From Amorphophallus konjac (lineage: Eukaryota > Streptophyta > Magnoliopsida > Alismatales > Araceae): a stretch of 64,000 nucleotides of DNA. Shown in pieces: positions 43,205 through 55,686 of the stretch. Where the stretch lies: positions 174,956,413-175,020,412 of the forward strand of contig CM040128.1 in the NCBI GenBank assembly GCA_022559845.1. The letters run 5' to 3'. Under the pieces are notes generated by a model that had not been told where the DNA came from, did not search any database, and worked only from the letters and a program-made list of their open reading frames with translations. Made by a program: the position numbers and the translations under genes. How positions within the stretch are numbered: the first letter of the stretch is position 1; every line of letters starts with the position of its first letter.

Positions 43205-44650
43205 AAAATTGATCGTATCGGAATGTGCATCGTTAAACACAACGACTATCAATCTTAAATTTATTTACCGAACTCGCAATTAAATAAATGGACGTAGTAC
43301 AATGACGAGTCCGGGTCGAATCCACAGGGAGGTTGAGTTTTAAAAATGAAAACCTTGAGTTTCTTTAAAACAAAAATAATAAACGATTGTTTTCTTTTGA
43401 TTTTTAGAATTTAAAATAACATGAAATAAATCTATCTAAAGAAATATGGAGGGTTAAGAGAGAGAAATGTGGATATTTAGAGGGAGAACATTTTAATATG
43501 CTAAATAAAATAGACGATGTGGGGGATAGAATTGTGCAGCCGTGGTGTGAGGGTAATAGTATGGTATCCTCGAGCCTTTGAATTACGAGTTGTCGGGGAC
43601 AACCACGTTCACTCGACTAGAAGATCCGTTTCTCTTGAGCCGACTATAGACGAAATTTAGAGGGTGGTCGATAAAGAATTTAGAGCGATATTAGAGGGAG
43701 ATGGAGAGAGATCATGTTAACAATAACACTAGAAGTATTTATTAATTGCAATAAACATACAAGTGAAAACATTACAACAAAAACAAATTACAATCAATCT
43801 AAGGTAGAAGAACAATATGAGAGGGAGAAGAAGAGTTCCTACGTAAGAGATATAGAGAGGTTGAGAGATAGAGAGAGAAGGAAGGGCCTAAACTAAAGAA
43901 GTGAGGCGGAAAGCAGGGAATGATGGCTATCCTACGTAGGTGTTCGATTAGATGCCTTACAAAGCTCTTCCTCGTGCCCTTTTATAGGGCCAAAACTACC
44001 ACTATTACACATTCTTTTATTCTCACACTCTCATTAAAAACATACTTTCGGTGCCTGCCAACCATCTTGACGTGCCCATGTCAACCACTGTGTTTGCCAC
44101 CTGCCATGAGGAGCCCATGCCTTATCAATGCTGATCATTGTACTTTGGCATCTACAAGAAAAATCAGATATAGTGGCAGTTTGCTTAAAGGCATTTGTTA
44201 AAACTGCCCCAAATGTATTAGCAATAGGAACATTTTATTTAATAATGCCCGTAAAATATTTTGAACCCTAAATCTTATTATAAAAAATTATTAAAAATGC
44301 CGCTGAAGGGTACCCTCTTCAAACTCGTGGGAATCCTTTCCGTGTTTTTTGTTTTTATGAGAGTCTAACTGTTCCCCCCTGTAACTTCTTTTCCCCTACG
44401 CACTCTTCCTGTTTCCCTCCCTCCCGATCGAGTTTCTTGGCATTTGTAGACTCTTCCTCCCTCTTACCCCTTCACCTCCTCGCCTCCCCGGCCACCGTCT
44501 CTCCCCTCCTATAGACTCTTCCTCATGCCCCCTCTCCTCCCTGACTCTTTCTTAGATCTACGGTTGCCCACCACTGCAGGGAGCGCCACCACTGCTCCAA
44601 GCAGGAAAACCGTGCCTGCAGATCCACAGGAGGAACGAGCAGTGGTGGCC

Positions 44651-45404
44651 ATGGCGGAAGCGATCGTGCTCAAGGGCGTCATGAACGGCCACACAGACGT
44701 GGTGACCGCCATCGCCACCCCTATTGACAACTCTGACAAGGTCATCTCTGCCTCGCGGGACAAGTCCGTCCTCGTGTGGCACCTCACCAAGGACTCCGCC
44801 CCCTCCGCCGACGGCGGCTCCTCCACCGACTACGGCGTCCCGAGCCGCCACCAGACCGGCCACTCCCACTTCGTCCAAGACGTCATCCTCTCCTTCGATG
44901 GCCAGTTCGCCCTCTCCGGCTCTTGGGACGGCGAGCTCCGTCTCTGGGACATCGGCACCGACGCCACCACCGCCGCTTCGTTGGCCACTCTAAGGACGTC
45001 CTTTCTGTCGCATTTTCTGTCGACAACTGCCAGAACATGTCTGCCTCCCGCGATCGTAGCATCAAGGTCCGGAACACCTCGGGGAGTGCAAATACACCAT
45101 CTAGGACGGCGACAGCCACACAAACTGGGTCAGCTACGTCCGTTTCAGCCCCAACACCTTCGTCCCCACCATCGTCTCTGCCTCTTGGGACCGCACCATC
45201 AAGGTCTGGAACCTCAGCAACTGCAAGCTCAGGTACACCCTCACCGACCATGGCGGGTACGCCAACACGGTCACCGTCAGACCCGACGGGTCCCTCTGCG
45301 CCAGCGGTGGGAAGGACGGGGTGACGCTCCTGTGGGACATGGCTGAGGGGAAGCAGCTTTATTCGCTGGACACCGATTCCATCATTCACGCCCTCTGCTT
45401 CTAA
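44651..45404 (+). pseudogene. RACK1: RACK1 (WD40 scaffold) fragment, 5' two thirds
   Basis: From the ATG the frame gives [57 protein letters not shown], which is plant RACK1, a seven-bladed WD40 protein of the 40S ribosome and signalling. A frameshift near 44980 moves it to [17 protein letters not shown] and [10 protein letters not shown]; a second near 45080 leads to a frame with a TAG at 45102-45104, then [45 protein letters not shown] and SIIHALCF. It stops there, after about five of seven repeats, where similarity to RACK1 ends. No introns are seen within it. It is more GC-rich than its surroundings. Captured and dead. Confidence 0.92.
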
Positions 45405-45563
45405 GAACACACCCCAAGTACTGTTGTCTTTTTAAGATGATGGTAGCGCACATATGCTTGTCTTAGAAACGTAATCTTCAACCAAATTTGATAAGCTATT
45501 CTGTCGTGAACTCCTATCAACATAATTTGTATGGCATCATCAATTTTTTTTTCCATTTTCAGG

Positions 45564-45694
45564 AGAAATATGGCCCAAAAGGTCAAACAAAATCTGCTCA
45601 TGATGCACATGCAAAGGTTAACAAGCCTAAACCAGCCCTGGATATTGATATTAATGTGGGTTTATCTACACGGCCTCCTTGGTTTTGTAGGTAA
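45564..45694 (+). other. Possible captured exon, unknown protein
   Basis: After a pyrimidine stretch ending TTTTCAG (45556-45562) the sequence can be read EKYGPKGQTKSAHDAHAKV and KPKPALDIDIN, with coding-like composition, then a GTAGGT-like donor near 45686. I do not recognise the protein. It may be an exon captured by the CACTA element, or chance. Confidence 0.35.
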
Positions 45695-48490
45695 ATGGGA
45701 TTCTTTCAATAGTAATTTTCATGAAGCATGTTCACATTTGTGTATAAGCATAAAAAAGAAAGAAAATAATGTAGGTAATTGGATGTTTGCTTTATAATTG
45801 AAAAAATATGATGCTAAATGTTTTTGGATCCCAAGCAGAATTCAAAGGTGTTGGCATACATTTTATCTCACTGATCTACTTTCTTGGGGGGATTGTGTGG
45901 CACTGCTTATGGGAGTGGTCAAGGGGAAAGGAACCAGACAGATGTTTGTGGTTTATTTTTCTCTCTCTTTCTTCAAGGCTTATTGCCATTGATACACTTA
46001 GGGCCTTGTGTTCCTTTTTAAGAACACAGGTGTAGAATATACTATCTGCATCGATGCACTTCCATGGAATGAAAGAGTTTCACTGGTGTTAGATATCTAA
46101 GAAATCAGTTTTCCCCTCATCCATGTCTTCACCTCCATGATATATGGGATCACCTTGCTGAACCTGTCATTACCTTAGTTGCCACCATGAGAAATCTCAA
46201 TGCAAACTGGAAACCACTCAGTTTGAGAAAATTATTGAATCATGCAACATTTTGGCATGGCATTAATTTCATGGAATGCAGCAGACATCTTAATGAGGGT
46301 ATGGGCGGGTTGCTGTAGGCTGCTTTCAATGTGAAAGATGGCTCTCAAAAATCTGTTTCCACAAGTAGTGTTAGTGTATACATCGTAACTGCTTGTTCCA
46401 TGTAATTTGCTCTACCAGCCTCATGTCACGCATTATTCCAGCTTTTCAATATCTTCATCATCATCCAGATTGTATGCTGTCCATTAACCATTTTTTAAGC
46501 ATGATTTTAAATTCTTACATTATCTCTTTGTGCTTATGTCTTCAGGAGTTGAACCTCTTAATGATTCTGCTTGTGCAATTAATCTTTCAACCATGGTGCA
46601 AGGTTGATGGATTTTTCCTGGCAATGCCATTACTTTAATAGCATAAAAATGACTTCTCTTAGGTCTATATGGAGAACATTTGTATTAGGGCTGTTGTTTT
46701 CTTTGGTACTTGGAGTCATGCCATTTTGAAATCAGTTGTTGATCGCCCTAAGCTGCAAATGTAGTGTGTTGAATGTTCATGTGATTCTTTTCCTTATCGA
46801 TGAAGAGGAGCCTCTCCACCTCCCTGATTGTAGTACCTCATTTTTTAAATAAAATTGGTAGAACAATCTACCTTTTTTGGAAAAAAAATGAATTCTCTTC
46901 AGACATGAATTTCAACATCTCTATTATGAGAAGTGTGAAAGCAATTCATTTTTATCTATGCTTGGAAGCATCTTTATAGAGACATATTTAATCTTTTTTG
47001 AGGTATGCTTTATTGAAGTCCATCACAAGGTTGCTGAGCATGGTTGCTGTGAAGGTCAGGTGGTTGATCTTCGTTTGACCCATGTCAGACTGTCACAAGA
47101 GTTACACTTCATTTGTGACCCTATTAAGACAATAAAACTGAAAAGTGCTAACAACGCTCTTGAATTTGGTCATTGGCTCATAGTTTTTTTTTTGGAATTT
47201 TCAAGATCATAATGATAAAGAGTATACTAGGGCAGCTAATTTGATTGTTCCTGTGTTTATTTTCTTGCCATTATTAAGTATAAAAGACAATTTTCTTTGG
47301 AGTTAATGTGATCTGTTCTAACAATTAATGAGGGCTGAAAAGGCGAGTTAGGCTATAAAGCATTGCAGGTTGACATTAGAAATTACGTATCATGTATCAC
47401 TTTTGGAATTTTCATTTGTAAATGCAACTAAATTGCTTGATTTTCACTGACTTGTGCTGACAGTTAGTGCAAATCCTTCTTGGATAAAAGAGTCAAACAA
47501 ATGTCACAGGTGCATCTTCACTGTCATGTGGTCTTCTCTGAAGGAAGAGATGGCCATTGACATATCATGAATCAGATTAGGTGATTGACATATCATTAAT
47601 AATACCTACATGCTCGTAAATGCTAGGGTGCTTAGAAAATTTCTGCTTTTTGCATTCCTGAAACAATGTGACCTATATGTTAGTCATTGCTCTTGAAAAA
47701 TTCTCATTAGTATTAAGGAGCCTTTTTTTCACTTGTTATGGGAGTCATCCTGTGCACTTGTATATGTATCTAGATATTGCCCTTATATTCAAAAGAGGAG
47801 CTTGTATTTTATCCATTTGTTCTATTCAATCCTCTATTATCCACCCAAAGCTTTGTGTGTGTGTGCGTGTGTTAATTCTAATCTGATTTGCTCCCTCTTT
47901 CTCTTTTGTATTTTTATTCTGAAGTCACTTATTGAAAATATTACTGATATTATTTGCGTGAGTGATGGTCTCTTGTATTTTATCCATTTGTTCTATTCAA
48001 TCCTTTGTTATCCACCCAAAGCTTTGTGTGTGTGTATGTGAATTCTAATCTGATTTGCTCTTTCTTTCTCTTTTGTTATCAAATTGAATAAAATATGGAG
48101 TCTTTTTTTCCCTGTACATTGATATCACTGATTATAACTCAGTCAAACATGGAAACTTATGGCACATGAAATTTATGGGAGGTTTCTTGTAGAGGGTTAG
48201 ATGATTCCAGACTTTTAATGGTGCTCTAAAGTGGTGAAAAAGAGGTTATATTACACATGCATCATCATACCTTGGGAAAATAAAATTGACTTCTACAAGG
48301 TTTCTGGCAATTCAAGTTTTTTCTTTCTTATATGTATGCATTCATCATACTTTGGAAAAATAAAATTGACTTCTACAAGGTGCCATTTGATAGGAAACAT
48401 TATTTTTGGTTGTAAAAAGTAAAGCAACATATTCTTTTTTATTATTTTGACTTTCATATTAGCAGCCGTGATTGACAAGCTCATAAATTC
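45695..48490 (+). other. CACTA interior, AT-rich, no firm gene
   Basis: There is no recognisable gene. A stretch around 46990-47170 reads HHKVAEHGCCEGQVVDLRL and looks coding-like but matches no family I know. 47788-47895 and 47967-48073 are direct repeats of about 105 bases (differing by a few bases), each with a GT microsatellite. A 30-base segment is repeated at 48272 and 48353. Confidence 0.5.
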
Positions 48491-48838
48491 TTGATATATT
48501 TAAATTTGCAGAACATGAGTGTTTGAGAAACATTGATGAGGATTGAAAAAGTATTAAAATTAAGTAAGCTCAAGGATTGGTACATGATATTGGGCATCTC
48601 AAGGATTACCTCCATCGCTGAAATTAAACGTGCTTACAAGAAGCTTGCTCTGCAGTGGCATCCGAACAAGAATGTAGATTGTAATGCATTGGTAGAGAAG
48701 AATGCAAGTGCCATGATCGCATGTCAAATTGTCCAGCTAACTGAATTCCCTTACTATTTGTCCACTAGCAAGAAAATGTTTGTACCTAAAGAGCACCAAG
48801 GAGAAATTATTTTTTACATTTTAGTCACGGAGTGAAAA
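48491..48838 (+). pseudogene. Captured J-domain (DnaJ) exon, HPD changed to HPN
   Basis: After an acceptor-like TTTGCAG the sequence encodes LSKLKDWYMILGISR, then AEIKRAYKKLALQWHPNKN, a typical J domain helix I-III. It resembles the J domain at the C terminus of TPR-containing DnaJ proteins (P58IPK/DNAJC3 type). The invariant HPD tripeptide, needed to stimulate Hsp70, is HPN. After about 45 residues similarity fades and the frame ends at 48835. It is probably a captured exon of a host gene; function is lost or altered. Confidence 0.82.
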
Positions 48839-51021
48839 ATTAAGCCCCCACGGTCTGAGTTGTATTTCAAAGTCATGGATGTTATGTCTTTTGTAATTAA
48901 GATATTTTAATGATTTTATTTTATAATATATCTCTGTTAAGACATTACTTTTATCAGTGAGTATCATGTCCTACTTATGTTTATGTTAAAAGGCAGACAA
49001 TTGATATACACGTGTGTTGTATAATGGTGGGTGTTTGTGTATGCCAATGAATTAAAAAAAATAGGATTTGTGTATTGATTGCATGTTAGGAATGTTGACT
49101 TTAATTTTTACATTTTGGATGTTTATTTTGGCGCTATATTTAGAAACTGGAGTCTCTACACATTAGTTGTTTGGGGCACTTTGTGGAATAAAATGCTCTT
49201 AAAACACATTATTTCAAGTGATTATTTTAAGGTGATTTTAATAAGACTATCTTTAAAATATGTTATTTGAGGTAGTTTGAATGAGAAATTGCCCCTAAAA
49301 CATGCTCATTAGAGACATTTGGTCATCAAAATTGCCCCTATTAGAATATCTAGAGGCAGTTTTTTAGTGCCTCTAATGATAATATTAAGGGCATTTTTCA
49401 AAAAGTGTCCCAAAAACCTTTAGGGACCGAGCCAATAGGGGCACATTTTCAATTGCCCCTAAAACTAATCAAAATGCCCCTAAAGGTTTTTAGAACATTT
49501 ATCTCTATTTTTTGGGGCATTTCTCAAATGCCCCTAAAAGCCTATTTTCTTGTAGCCATGTGCCATGTCTCCCTCTCTCATTTCTCCGCTGTATGAAGGG
49601 CCGCCCACGTGAAGAGGATATGCGTGTGTGAATGGGAGAGCTGTGGTGGGTACTATGGTGCTGTGGGGGGGTCGACACAGCGTGGGAAGGGGTAGTCACA
49701 TGAGGGAGTCCACGTGCGTGGGCCTTGGAGGGTGGTGGGCTTGAGGTGGTGAAACCAGAGGGAGGAGTGTGAGGTGTGGTGCATTGAAGAGGGGGGGGGG
49801 CACCGGTTCATGCAGTGAGGAGGGAGCGGAGGTGGCTGCGTGCGAAGTTTAGATAGAGAGGAGGAGCAGAGATATGGGAGAGGCTGGGTTGTGTGGAGAG
49901 AGTGAGAGAGGGAGATAGGGTGAGAACGGTGGAGGCGTTGCATGCATGTGGTGGAGGTGGCCGTGAGGTGAAGTCGACGCAGTGGGCTGTGAGAGGAAGA
50001 GAGAGGTGAGAGGGGCAAGAGCAGGAGAGGGAGAGTGAGACCGGTGATATGAAGGTGTGGCCACCGCTGCCGTGGGATATGAGGAGGGTCAACATCGGAC
50101 GGTAGCGGTGGTATGTGTAGAGAGAGACGAGGGGCTCGGCCAGGGGGTTCGTTGGCGGAGGTGTGAAGAGCGAGTGGGAGACCGGCCGTGGTGGGCGTTT
50201 GCATGAGTGTTAGAGAGGGAAAGAGAGTGTGTGAGAGGGTGAGATGGTAGAGAGGGAATGAGAGAGGGCGACGGATGGTGGTGAGAAGGAAGAGGAAGAG
50301 GAGAGACGGAGGGGGGAAGGTGTTAACCGGTGTGGCATGAGAGATGGGACGAGGCCGGCGAGGAGGGGAGTGAGGGCTGGGCGGCCCTGCCGCGGCGGTG
50401 TGTAGTGAAGAGCATGAGGGAGGGCTGCGTGGGAGAGAAGAGAAAGGTGAAGGGAGAAGATGAGGTGCAGCCAGTGTGAGGGTGACTGTGCGACGCGGTG
50501 GCGGCGGGCGGTGGAGAGGGGGGCTTGCAGCATGTGTGGGAGATGTATAGGTGGACACCGGCGAGTGTGCATGGAGAGGGACAGGGCGCCAGCGGCACCG
50601 GTGTTACTGGGGGAGAGGGGTGGTCCGGTGCTTAGCAGGGAGAGAGAGAGAGAGAGAGAGAGCTTGTGAGAAGGGAGAGAGGATGTAGGCGGTGGTGAGA
50701 GGTGGGCGATGTGCATGCCATGGGGGGGTCGACGTGCATGTCACAGGGTGCTCGGTGGAGATCGCGGTGGCAGGGGGTCACCGTCGGTGGTGGTGCAACG
50801 GGGTGGAGAGAGAGGAAAAGAGAGGTGGAGTGAGTGTGTGAAGGGAAAGAGGGAGTGGGCGTAGGTGTGTGCAGAAGATGATGGCCGCGCGGCTGGAGGA
50901 GAAGGTGGAGGACAGTCGTGAACGGCAGAGGAGGGCACGAAGGGGAGATGACGCGGACGATGGTTACAGACTGTGGCTTGGATGAAGATAGAAAGGGAGA
51001 GAGGGGGAAGGCTACGGCTGG

Positions 51022-51089
<68 letters not shown>

Positions 51090-51749
51090 GATGTGGAGAG
51101 GGTTGCCACGGTGTAAGGAGAGGGAGAGAGGAGTTCGGCCGGTGGCTGTGGGTTAGAGAGAGGGAAGAGGGAGACGTTGGTAGAGGAGGATGGGGTGGTT
51201 AGCAGAGAGAAAGGGAGAGAGAGGGGAGGTCTGCCGCGACGCTATTTAGAGAGAGAGAGAGAGGAGGTGAGAGGAGCAACCGGAGGGGGGGAAGTTTCAG
51301 AAGTCGTCCAGTGTGTGTGTAGGTGAGAGAGGAGAGGAGTGGCCGGCAGAGGGGGATGGTGCGATGGGTAGAGAAGGAGGGAGACCAGCGGGGAGAGAGA
51401 GGGTGAAGGAGAGGGGTAGCTCGCGACGGTTACGGCGTGTCTTGGAGAGAGAAAGAGAGAGAGGGAGAGACGTGGATGCGAGGGGTGGAAAGGGAGGTGA
51501 CGGGGATGCTATGTAGAGAAAGAGTGGGAGAGAGCTGGGGATGGGGCGAAGGCAGAAAGAGAGAGAGGCTCAGACCAACGGGAGAGAGGCAAGAGGGGAG
51601 GGTCTTGTAGGGGGAAGAAGAGGCCACATGGGCTACTGTCCCTCTCACACCCTCTCATGCTTTGATGTCCGCCTGCCAACACAACAGTGCTCAGCACTGT
51701 TTCTGCATTGATGTCCCTCCATGATGCCCATGCTGGCATGGGACCAGCA

Positions 51750-54700
51750 TGTGACGACCCGGATCTCGGATACCGGATACACCCGATAGGACTACCGAGT
51801 AGTCCCGATACCGCTTGGAACCCGTGAAGCCTCCCAAGAGCTGTAAAGCTCCGAAGGGAAAAAAGGATTGTTGTGTAGTACATTGAAGCCACAGAGATAT
51901 AACAGTAAGCAATTAAATTTCATTAGATCGGTTTGCTAAAGTAGCAGAAATAAAATTACTTTTTAATTAACAGTTACAAATTAACAATTATACCAGAGTC
52001 CAGTCCAAAGGAAAGACAAGCAGTATAGTCCACAGAAAAGAAGGACGTACACTGAGGTCGGGGGAAGCCCGACGCAGGTACCGCTGGCAACTACGAACTC
52101 GCCACACCAGGAACCGCGGAAGCAGAAGACGCCACCCACCTGAAAAGTAGGGGTAAGCCTCGTGTCACTGGCCCAATAGGGGTCATGCGGATCCCCACCG
52201 AAAAACAACGTAGTAACATGCCAAAATAGCAGGTAAACAGTAGGAGTAGTAAAGTAGGAAAACTAAACTACAAAGCTGTAAAAGAAATCCGGAACGGAAG
52301 GAGTAGAGCAGCTAAAAGAAAAGGGAAAAGAAGCCGTACCTGAATGAAAACACGGCTGCCGAACTAACCTCACCCCCCCAAACTACTCTAGACAACAATA
52401 GGAAGGTGAACTCTGATCTGACAAGGTCAGGAGTTGTCGATCTGTCGGGCCTACAAAGACAGGAAAAAGCCTAGAAAGGACCTAGACAGACTCAGACGCC
52501 CTAAAGCATACACGACTCGATTGCCATGCACACTCTTCTAGACACGACCACACACACACATGACTAGAACGTCGTGCACATGGCACAACACTGACCTCGG
52601 GTAAAACCACAAGAAGGCTAACCCGGAGAGGTCACGATGCTAGAGAAACGCGAGAGCCACGTGTCACGTGACGGAAGCACCTCCTCACTAGAAGAACAGT
52701 CAGCTGCGTCCACTAACGTCTTATGCTGCGCCTACACGTGTCTCATCTACACTACCGCTTGAAGCACGACAGAGACTACGACACTATCTAAACAGAACAG
52801 GAACTACAGTAACGAGTGACTAGACAGGGTAACGCCCGTCGGCATCAGTCCAAGCCCCTGACCACGTGTCAACACACAAGCTCAATGCCTTGAGCCAGGC
52901 CTCTAGCAAATTTTCTCCCCGGGCAGGACGCTACTGCAAGACAAGGGAGCCCACGGAAACTAGCCTAAAAACCATATCTCGGGAACTGTCGTACCACCAC
53001 TCCTAGGTGGGCCAACACTGGAACATGTCGACATGCTACGACTAGTGGAGGCTCACTAAACACAGAACTCTGAAACAAGAGTGTTGTAGTACAGACAGGC
53101 AAAGAAGCACTGTCATACGTACTATGAAGCACAGGACACGAGGTAGCATACCAGACTACCACCGGACTCAAGACAGGGCAACAAGACCTGAAAACACAAC
53201 GATCCTTGAGTCTCACGACTCGGAGTCAAGATCATCGTACAAAGCGGAACAAGCCGCCAATCGGTCTAATCCTAAGCTAGAGGAAACGACCGTAGAAAAT
53301 GACACACGGAGACCTGAGGGATTAACAAGACCATCATCACATCTGGACACGTAAATTGAGGTAAGATGACACCTCGAGGCATCCAGAACCCTATCTCGGA
53401 CTGGACGAAACTGTCGAGACACACACAAGGTTACCTGTCAACCACTAGGCCACCCTGGGTTGACCGGAACCAGATAATGACTACTCTATAGTAGGAAAAA
53501 GAATCCTACTTCAAGCAAGAAAACTCATGGCTACCTTCTAATGTAGTCTTAGCCCTCATAGGATGTCAAGAGACATCCACGGGACAGTGGGCAGATCACA
53601 AGGTCAAGCCAAGACATATCGGAAATCAAAACACCGGTAAACCAACCTCTGGGAGACGAGCGATCTATCCCTCGACCGCTTAACGGCATAAGTAGTCAAG
53701 GAAGAAGTCGCCGCACTCACGGAGGTACTAAGGACTCTGGCGGTCAAGGGTTGGGCCGCCAGGGCACCGTGGCAGTCAAGGAATAGGCCGCTAGACACAG
53801 TTGACCCCAAACCGACTTACCCCGTCAAACCACTGTAGCGGTCTAATATAGATGCGCTACACGGACCTGGCGGTCAAGGAATGAACCTCCACACTAACCG
53901 CCCTAAGACATAGACCTAAGACAAACGGACATGTAGCGGCCTAATAGAGGCGAGCTACCCAACTCTGACGCATGAGGGTTGGGCCACTAGAGCCAACCGA
54001 CATAGACCTCTGACCTGGTCATACAACATGTGGTGGCCGATGGAAGGTGCACCACAACCCTTGGCGGGCAGAGCTAGAACCGCCAGAATGAACCGACAGA
54101 CATTAATATCAAGAAACAGCGAAGCAGTTGCGCACCAATATAGGGGCGCCAGAGGCAATAGGCGGTCCAAGGTGGGGCCGCCATTCTTACTGACCGTCGA
54201 ACTGACCGACACGCCAAGGGATATGTCGGTCTATCGTAGGGCTGCCAGAGACCTGTAGCGGTCACTGGAACAGCCGCCAAAGTGATACGGCGAGAAAACA
54301 AGGGAAAAGGCCGAATCAGCCCGTTCCACGCCCCATTCACGCCGAAATGCAGGGGAATCGGTACATGACGATGAGAAAAGCCTTCCACAAGCCGGAAGGA
54401 CCACATGCATCGGACGAATCGAGAGATCGGGTCGATTTCGATGAATCGACCCTAATCGGGTCACCGGGGTTCCTAGACTCCTACCGGCCCCGAATGACGA
54501 CCAATCACGACAAAACTTGGGGGAATGGGATCCAGACATCCCAGCGGTTCATTTGATACAAATTATACTAAGAATGGTTGCCATTTTCCGGCGAACCCTA
54601 CAAACTCCAAAAATGACGGTTTTACCTAAACGAGCCCAAACTCGCCCGTTCTAGCACCGAACAACACGAAATTGCAGGGAAAACGCAGAGAAGAAGTAGG

Positions 54701-55293
54701 TGATCAGTCTCCCTACCTCCACCAAAGAAACCGTGCGCCAAAGCGACTAAACCACGCCGAAAACCACGTCACGAGCTCGACCGTCGACTTTGAATCCACC
54801 GTTCGGGATCGCGCCAAAACCGTTCCGATCCTCGCCCCTTCGCGCATCCGACCATCCCCACGGCATCACCTCTACCTGCCCGAGCCTCCTCCGTCTGCAG
54901 CCAGAGTCGGAAGGGCGAGAGAAGAGAGAAAATGGGAGAGAGAGGTCACGGCGGCGAAATGAGAATGGAGGAGAGCGGAAGGAAAGAAAAAGGAAAAAAA
55001 TTTAGGAAATTTTCCTAATTTCTGAAAATTTGATAATTAGCCCAAAAATGGACTAATTCAGAAAAATACGCAAAAATAGTCGAAATGATCCTCTCGATGA
55101 GTGCATCGCAACTGCGGCATCCACGAGTCGATGAACTGAGAAATAAACTCACCACAGGGTTTCGTAACTAGTACGAGAGAAAAACCCACGTGGATCGTAA
55201 AACTCAACTCTGGACCCACAAAAGCGATCCGAAACTCTCCGAAGAAGATCCGAAAGACCTACTAAGAATCTGGTAAGAATCCAGGGCATTACA
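51750..55293 (-). repeat. 3' LTR of Del-like element B (3544 bp)
   Basis: Plus-strand ends are TGTGACGACCC and GGGCATTACA. A PPT (AAAGGAGGGGAGGA on the minus strand, 55294-55307) follows on the right. The LTR carries hairpins at 53700-54300. It is the full-length member of the pair. Confidence 0.9.
53700..54300. repeat. Hairpin array in the LTR of Del-like element B
   Basis: About a dozen units, more diverged than in element A. Examples: TGTAGCG/CGCTACA (53834-53840/53855-53861), GGCGGTC...GGGCCGCC near 53738, and a CGGTCTATCGTAGG unit at 54225-54250 that has the loop found in Tat. Copies of several units are in the right LTR (55850-56320). Confidence 0.72.
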
Positions 55294-55672
55294 TCCTCCC
55301 CTCCTTTAAGAAATTTCATCCTCAAAATTTAAGGACTAGCAAAGGAGAAGCAGGGAAGAACAACCCCAAGACACAACTTGAAACAACACGAATCTCGAGA
55401 AGCACAATTCAGAGGGACATAGTCAGACCATAATCACAAGTACACGCTCTAGACCGAGCACGACACAAGTGAACGCAAGTCTGACATCTCCGAAACAAGG
55501 CAACATCGTTTATGTCTCACAGGAAAGGAGACACGACCCATGCCACGATGACAACTATCGCAAAAACAAAACGACAAAGAATCACAAAACCTGCGCCAGC
55601 TGAAGACTGTACTGGACTTTCAGGACTCTGGATACTATATATCTCAGATTTTCATGTACTTCACACAATAAT
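55294..55672 (-). other. Remnant internal region of Del-like element B
   Basis: 379 bases between the PPT (55294-55307) and the PBS. It has no gag or pol frame. The PBS side resembles 26600-26826 next to Del-like element A. It may be a large internal deletion or a short non-autonomous design. Confidence 0.75.
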
Positions 55673-55684
55673 GCTCTGATACCA
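55673..55684 (-). other. Primer binding site, initiator Met tRNA (element B)
   Basis: The minus strand reads TGGTATCAGAGC, two bases from the LTR start at 55687. Confidence 0.9.
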
Positions 55685-55686
55685 CC

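Larger units (their letters stand above)
44152..49555 (+). mobile_element. Non-autonomous CACTA transposon with captured gene pieces
   Basis: Termini are inverted: CTACAAGAAAAAT at 44152-44164 and ATTTTCTTGTAG at 49544-49555, matching the plant CACTA terminus CACTACAAGAAAAA minus its outermost bases. The subterminal regions carry repeated short motifs around GGGGCATTT/AAATGCCCC in both directions (44180-44310 and 49270-49550), as in CACTA elements. Flanks match the LARD LTR, but about 24 bases of LTR are missing at the site, so no clean target duplication is seen; CAT on both sides (44149-44151, 49557-49559) is a possible one. No transposase is recognisable. Inside are a RACK1 fragment, a J-domain exon and other possible exon pieces, all in plus orientation. 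Confidence 0.85.

Noticed and set aside
44558..45410. Antisense and alternative frames over the RACK1 fragment
   Set aside because: Shadow frames of a GC-rich coding sequence; only the plus-strand WD40 frames match a protein family.
49653..50558. 301-codon minus frame rich in S, P, H, T (similar ones at 35215-37199)
   Set aside because: Arises from the purine-rich bias of the LARD LTR; several frames are open at once and contain only low-complexity sequence.
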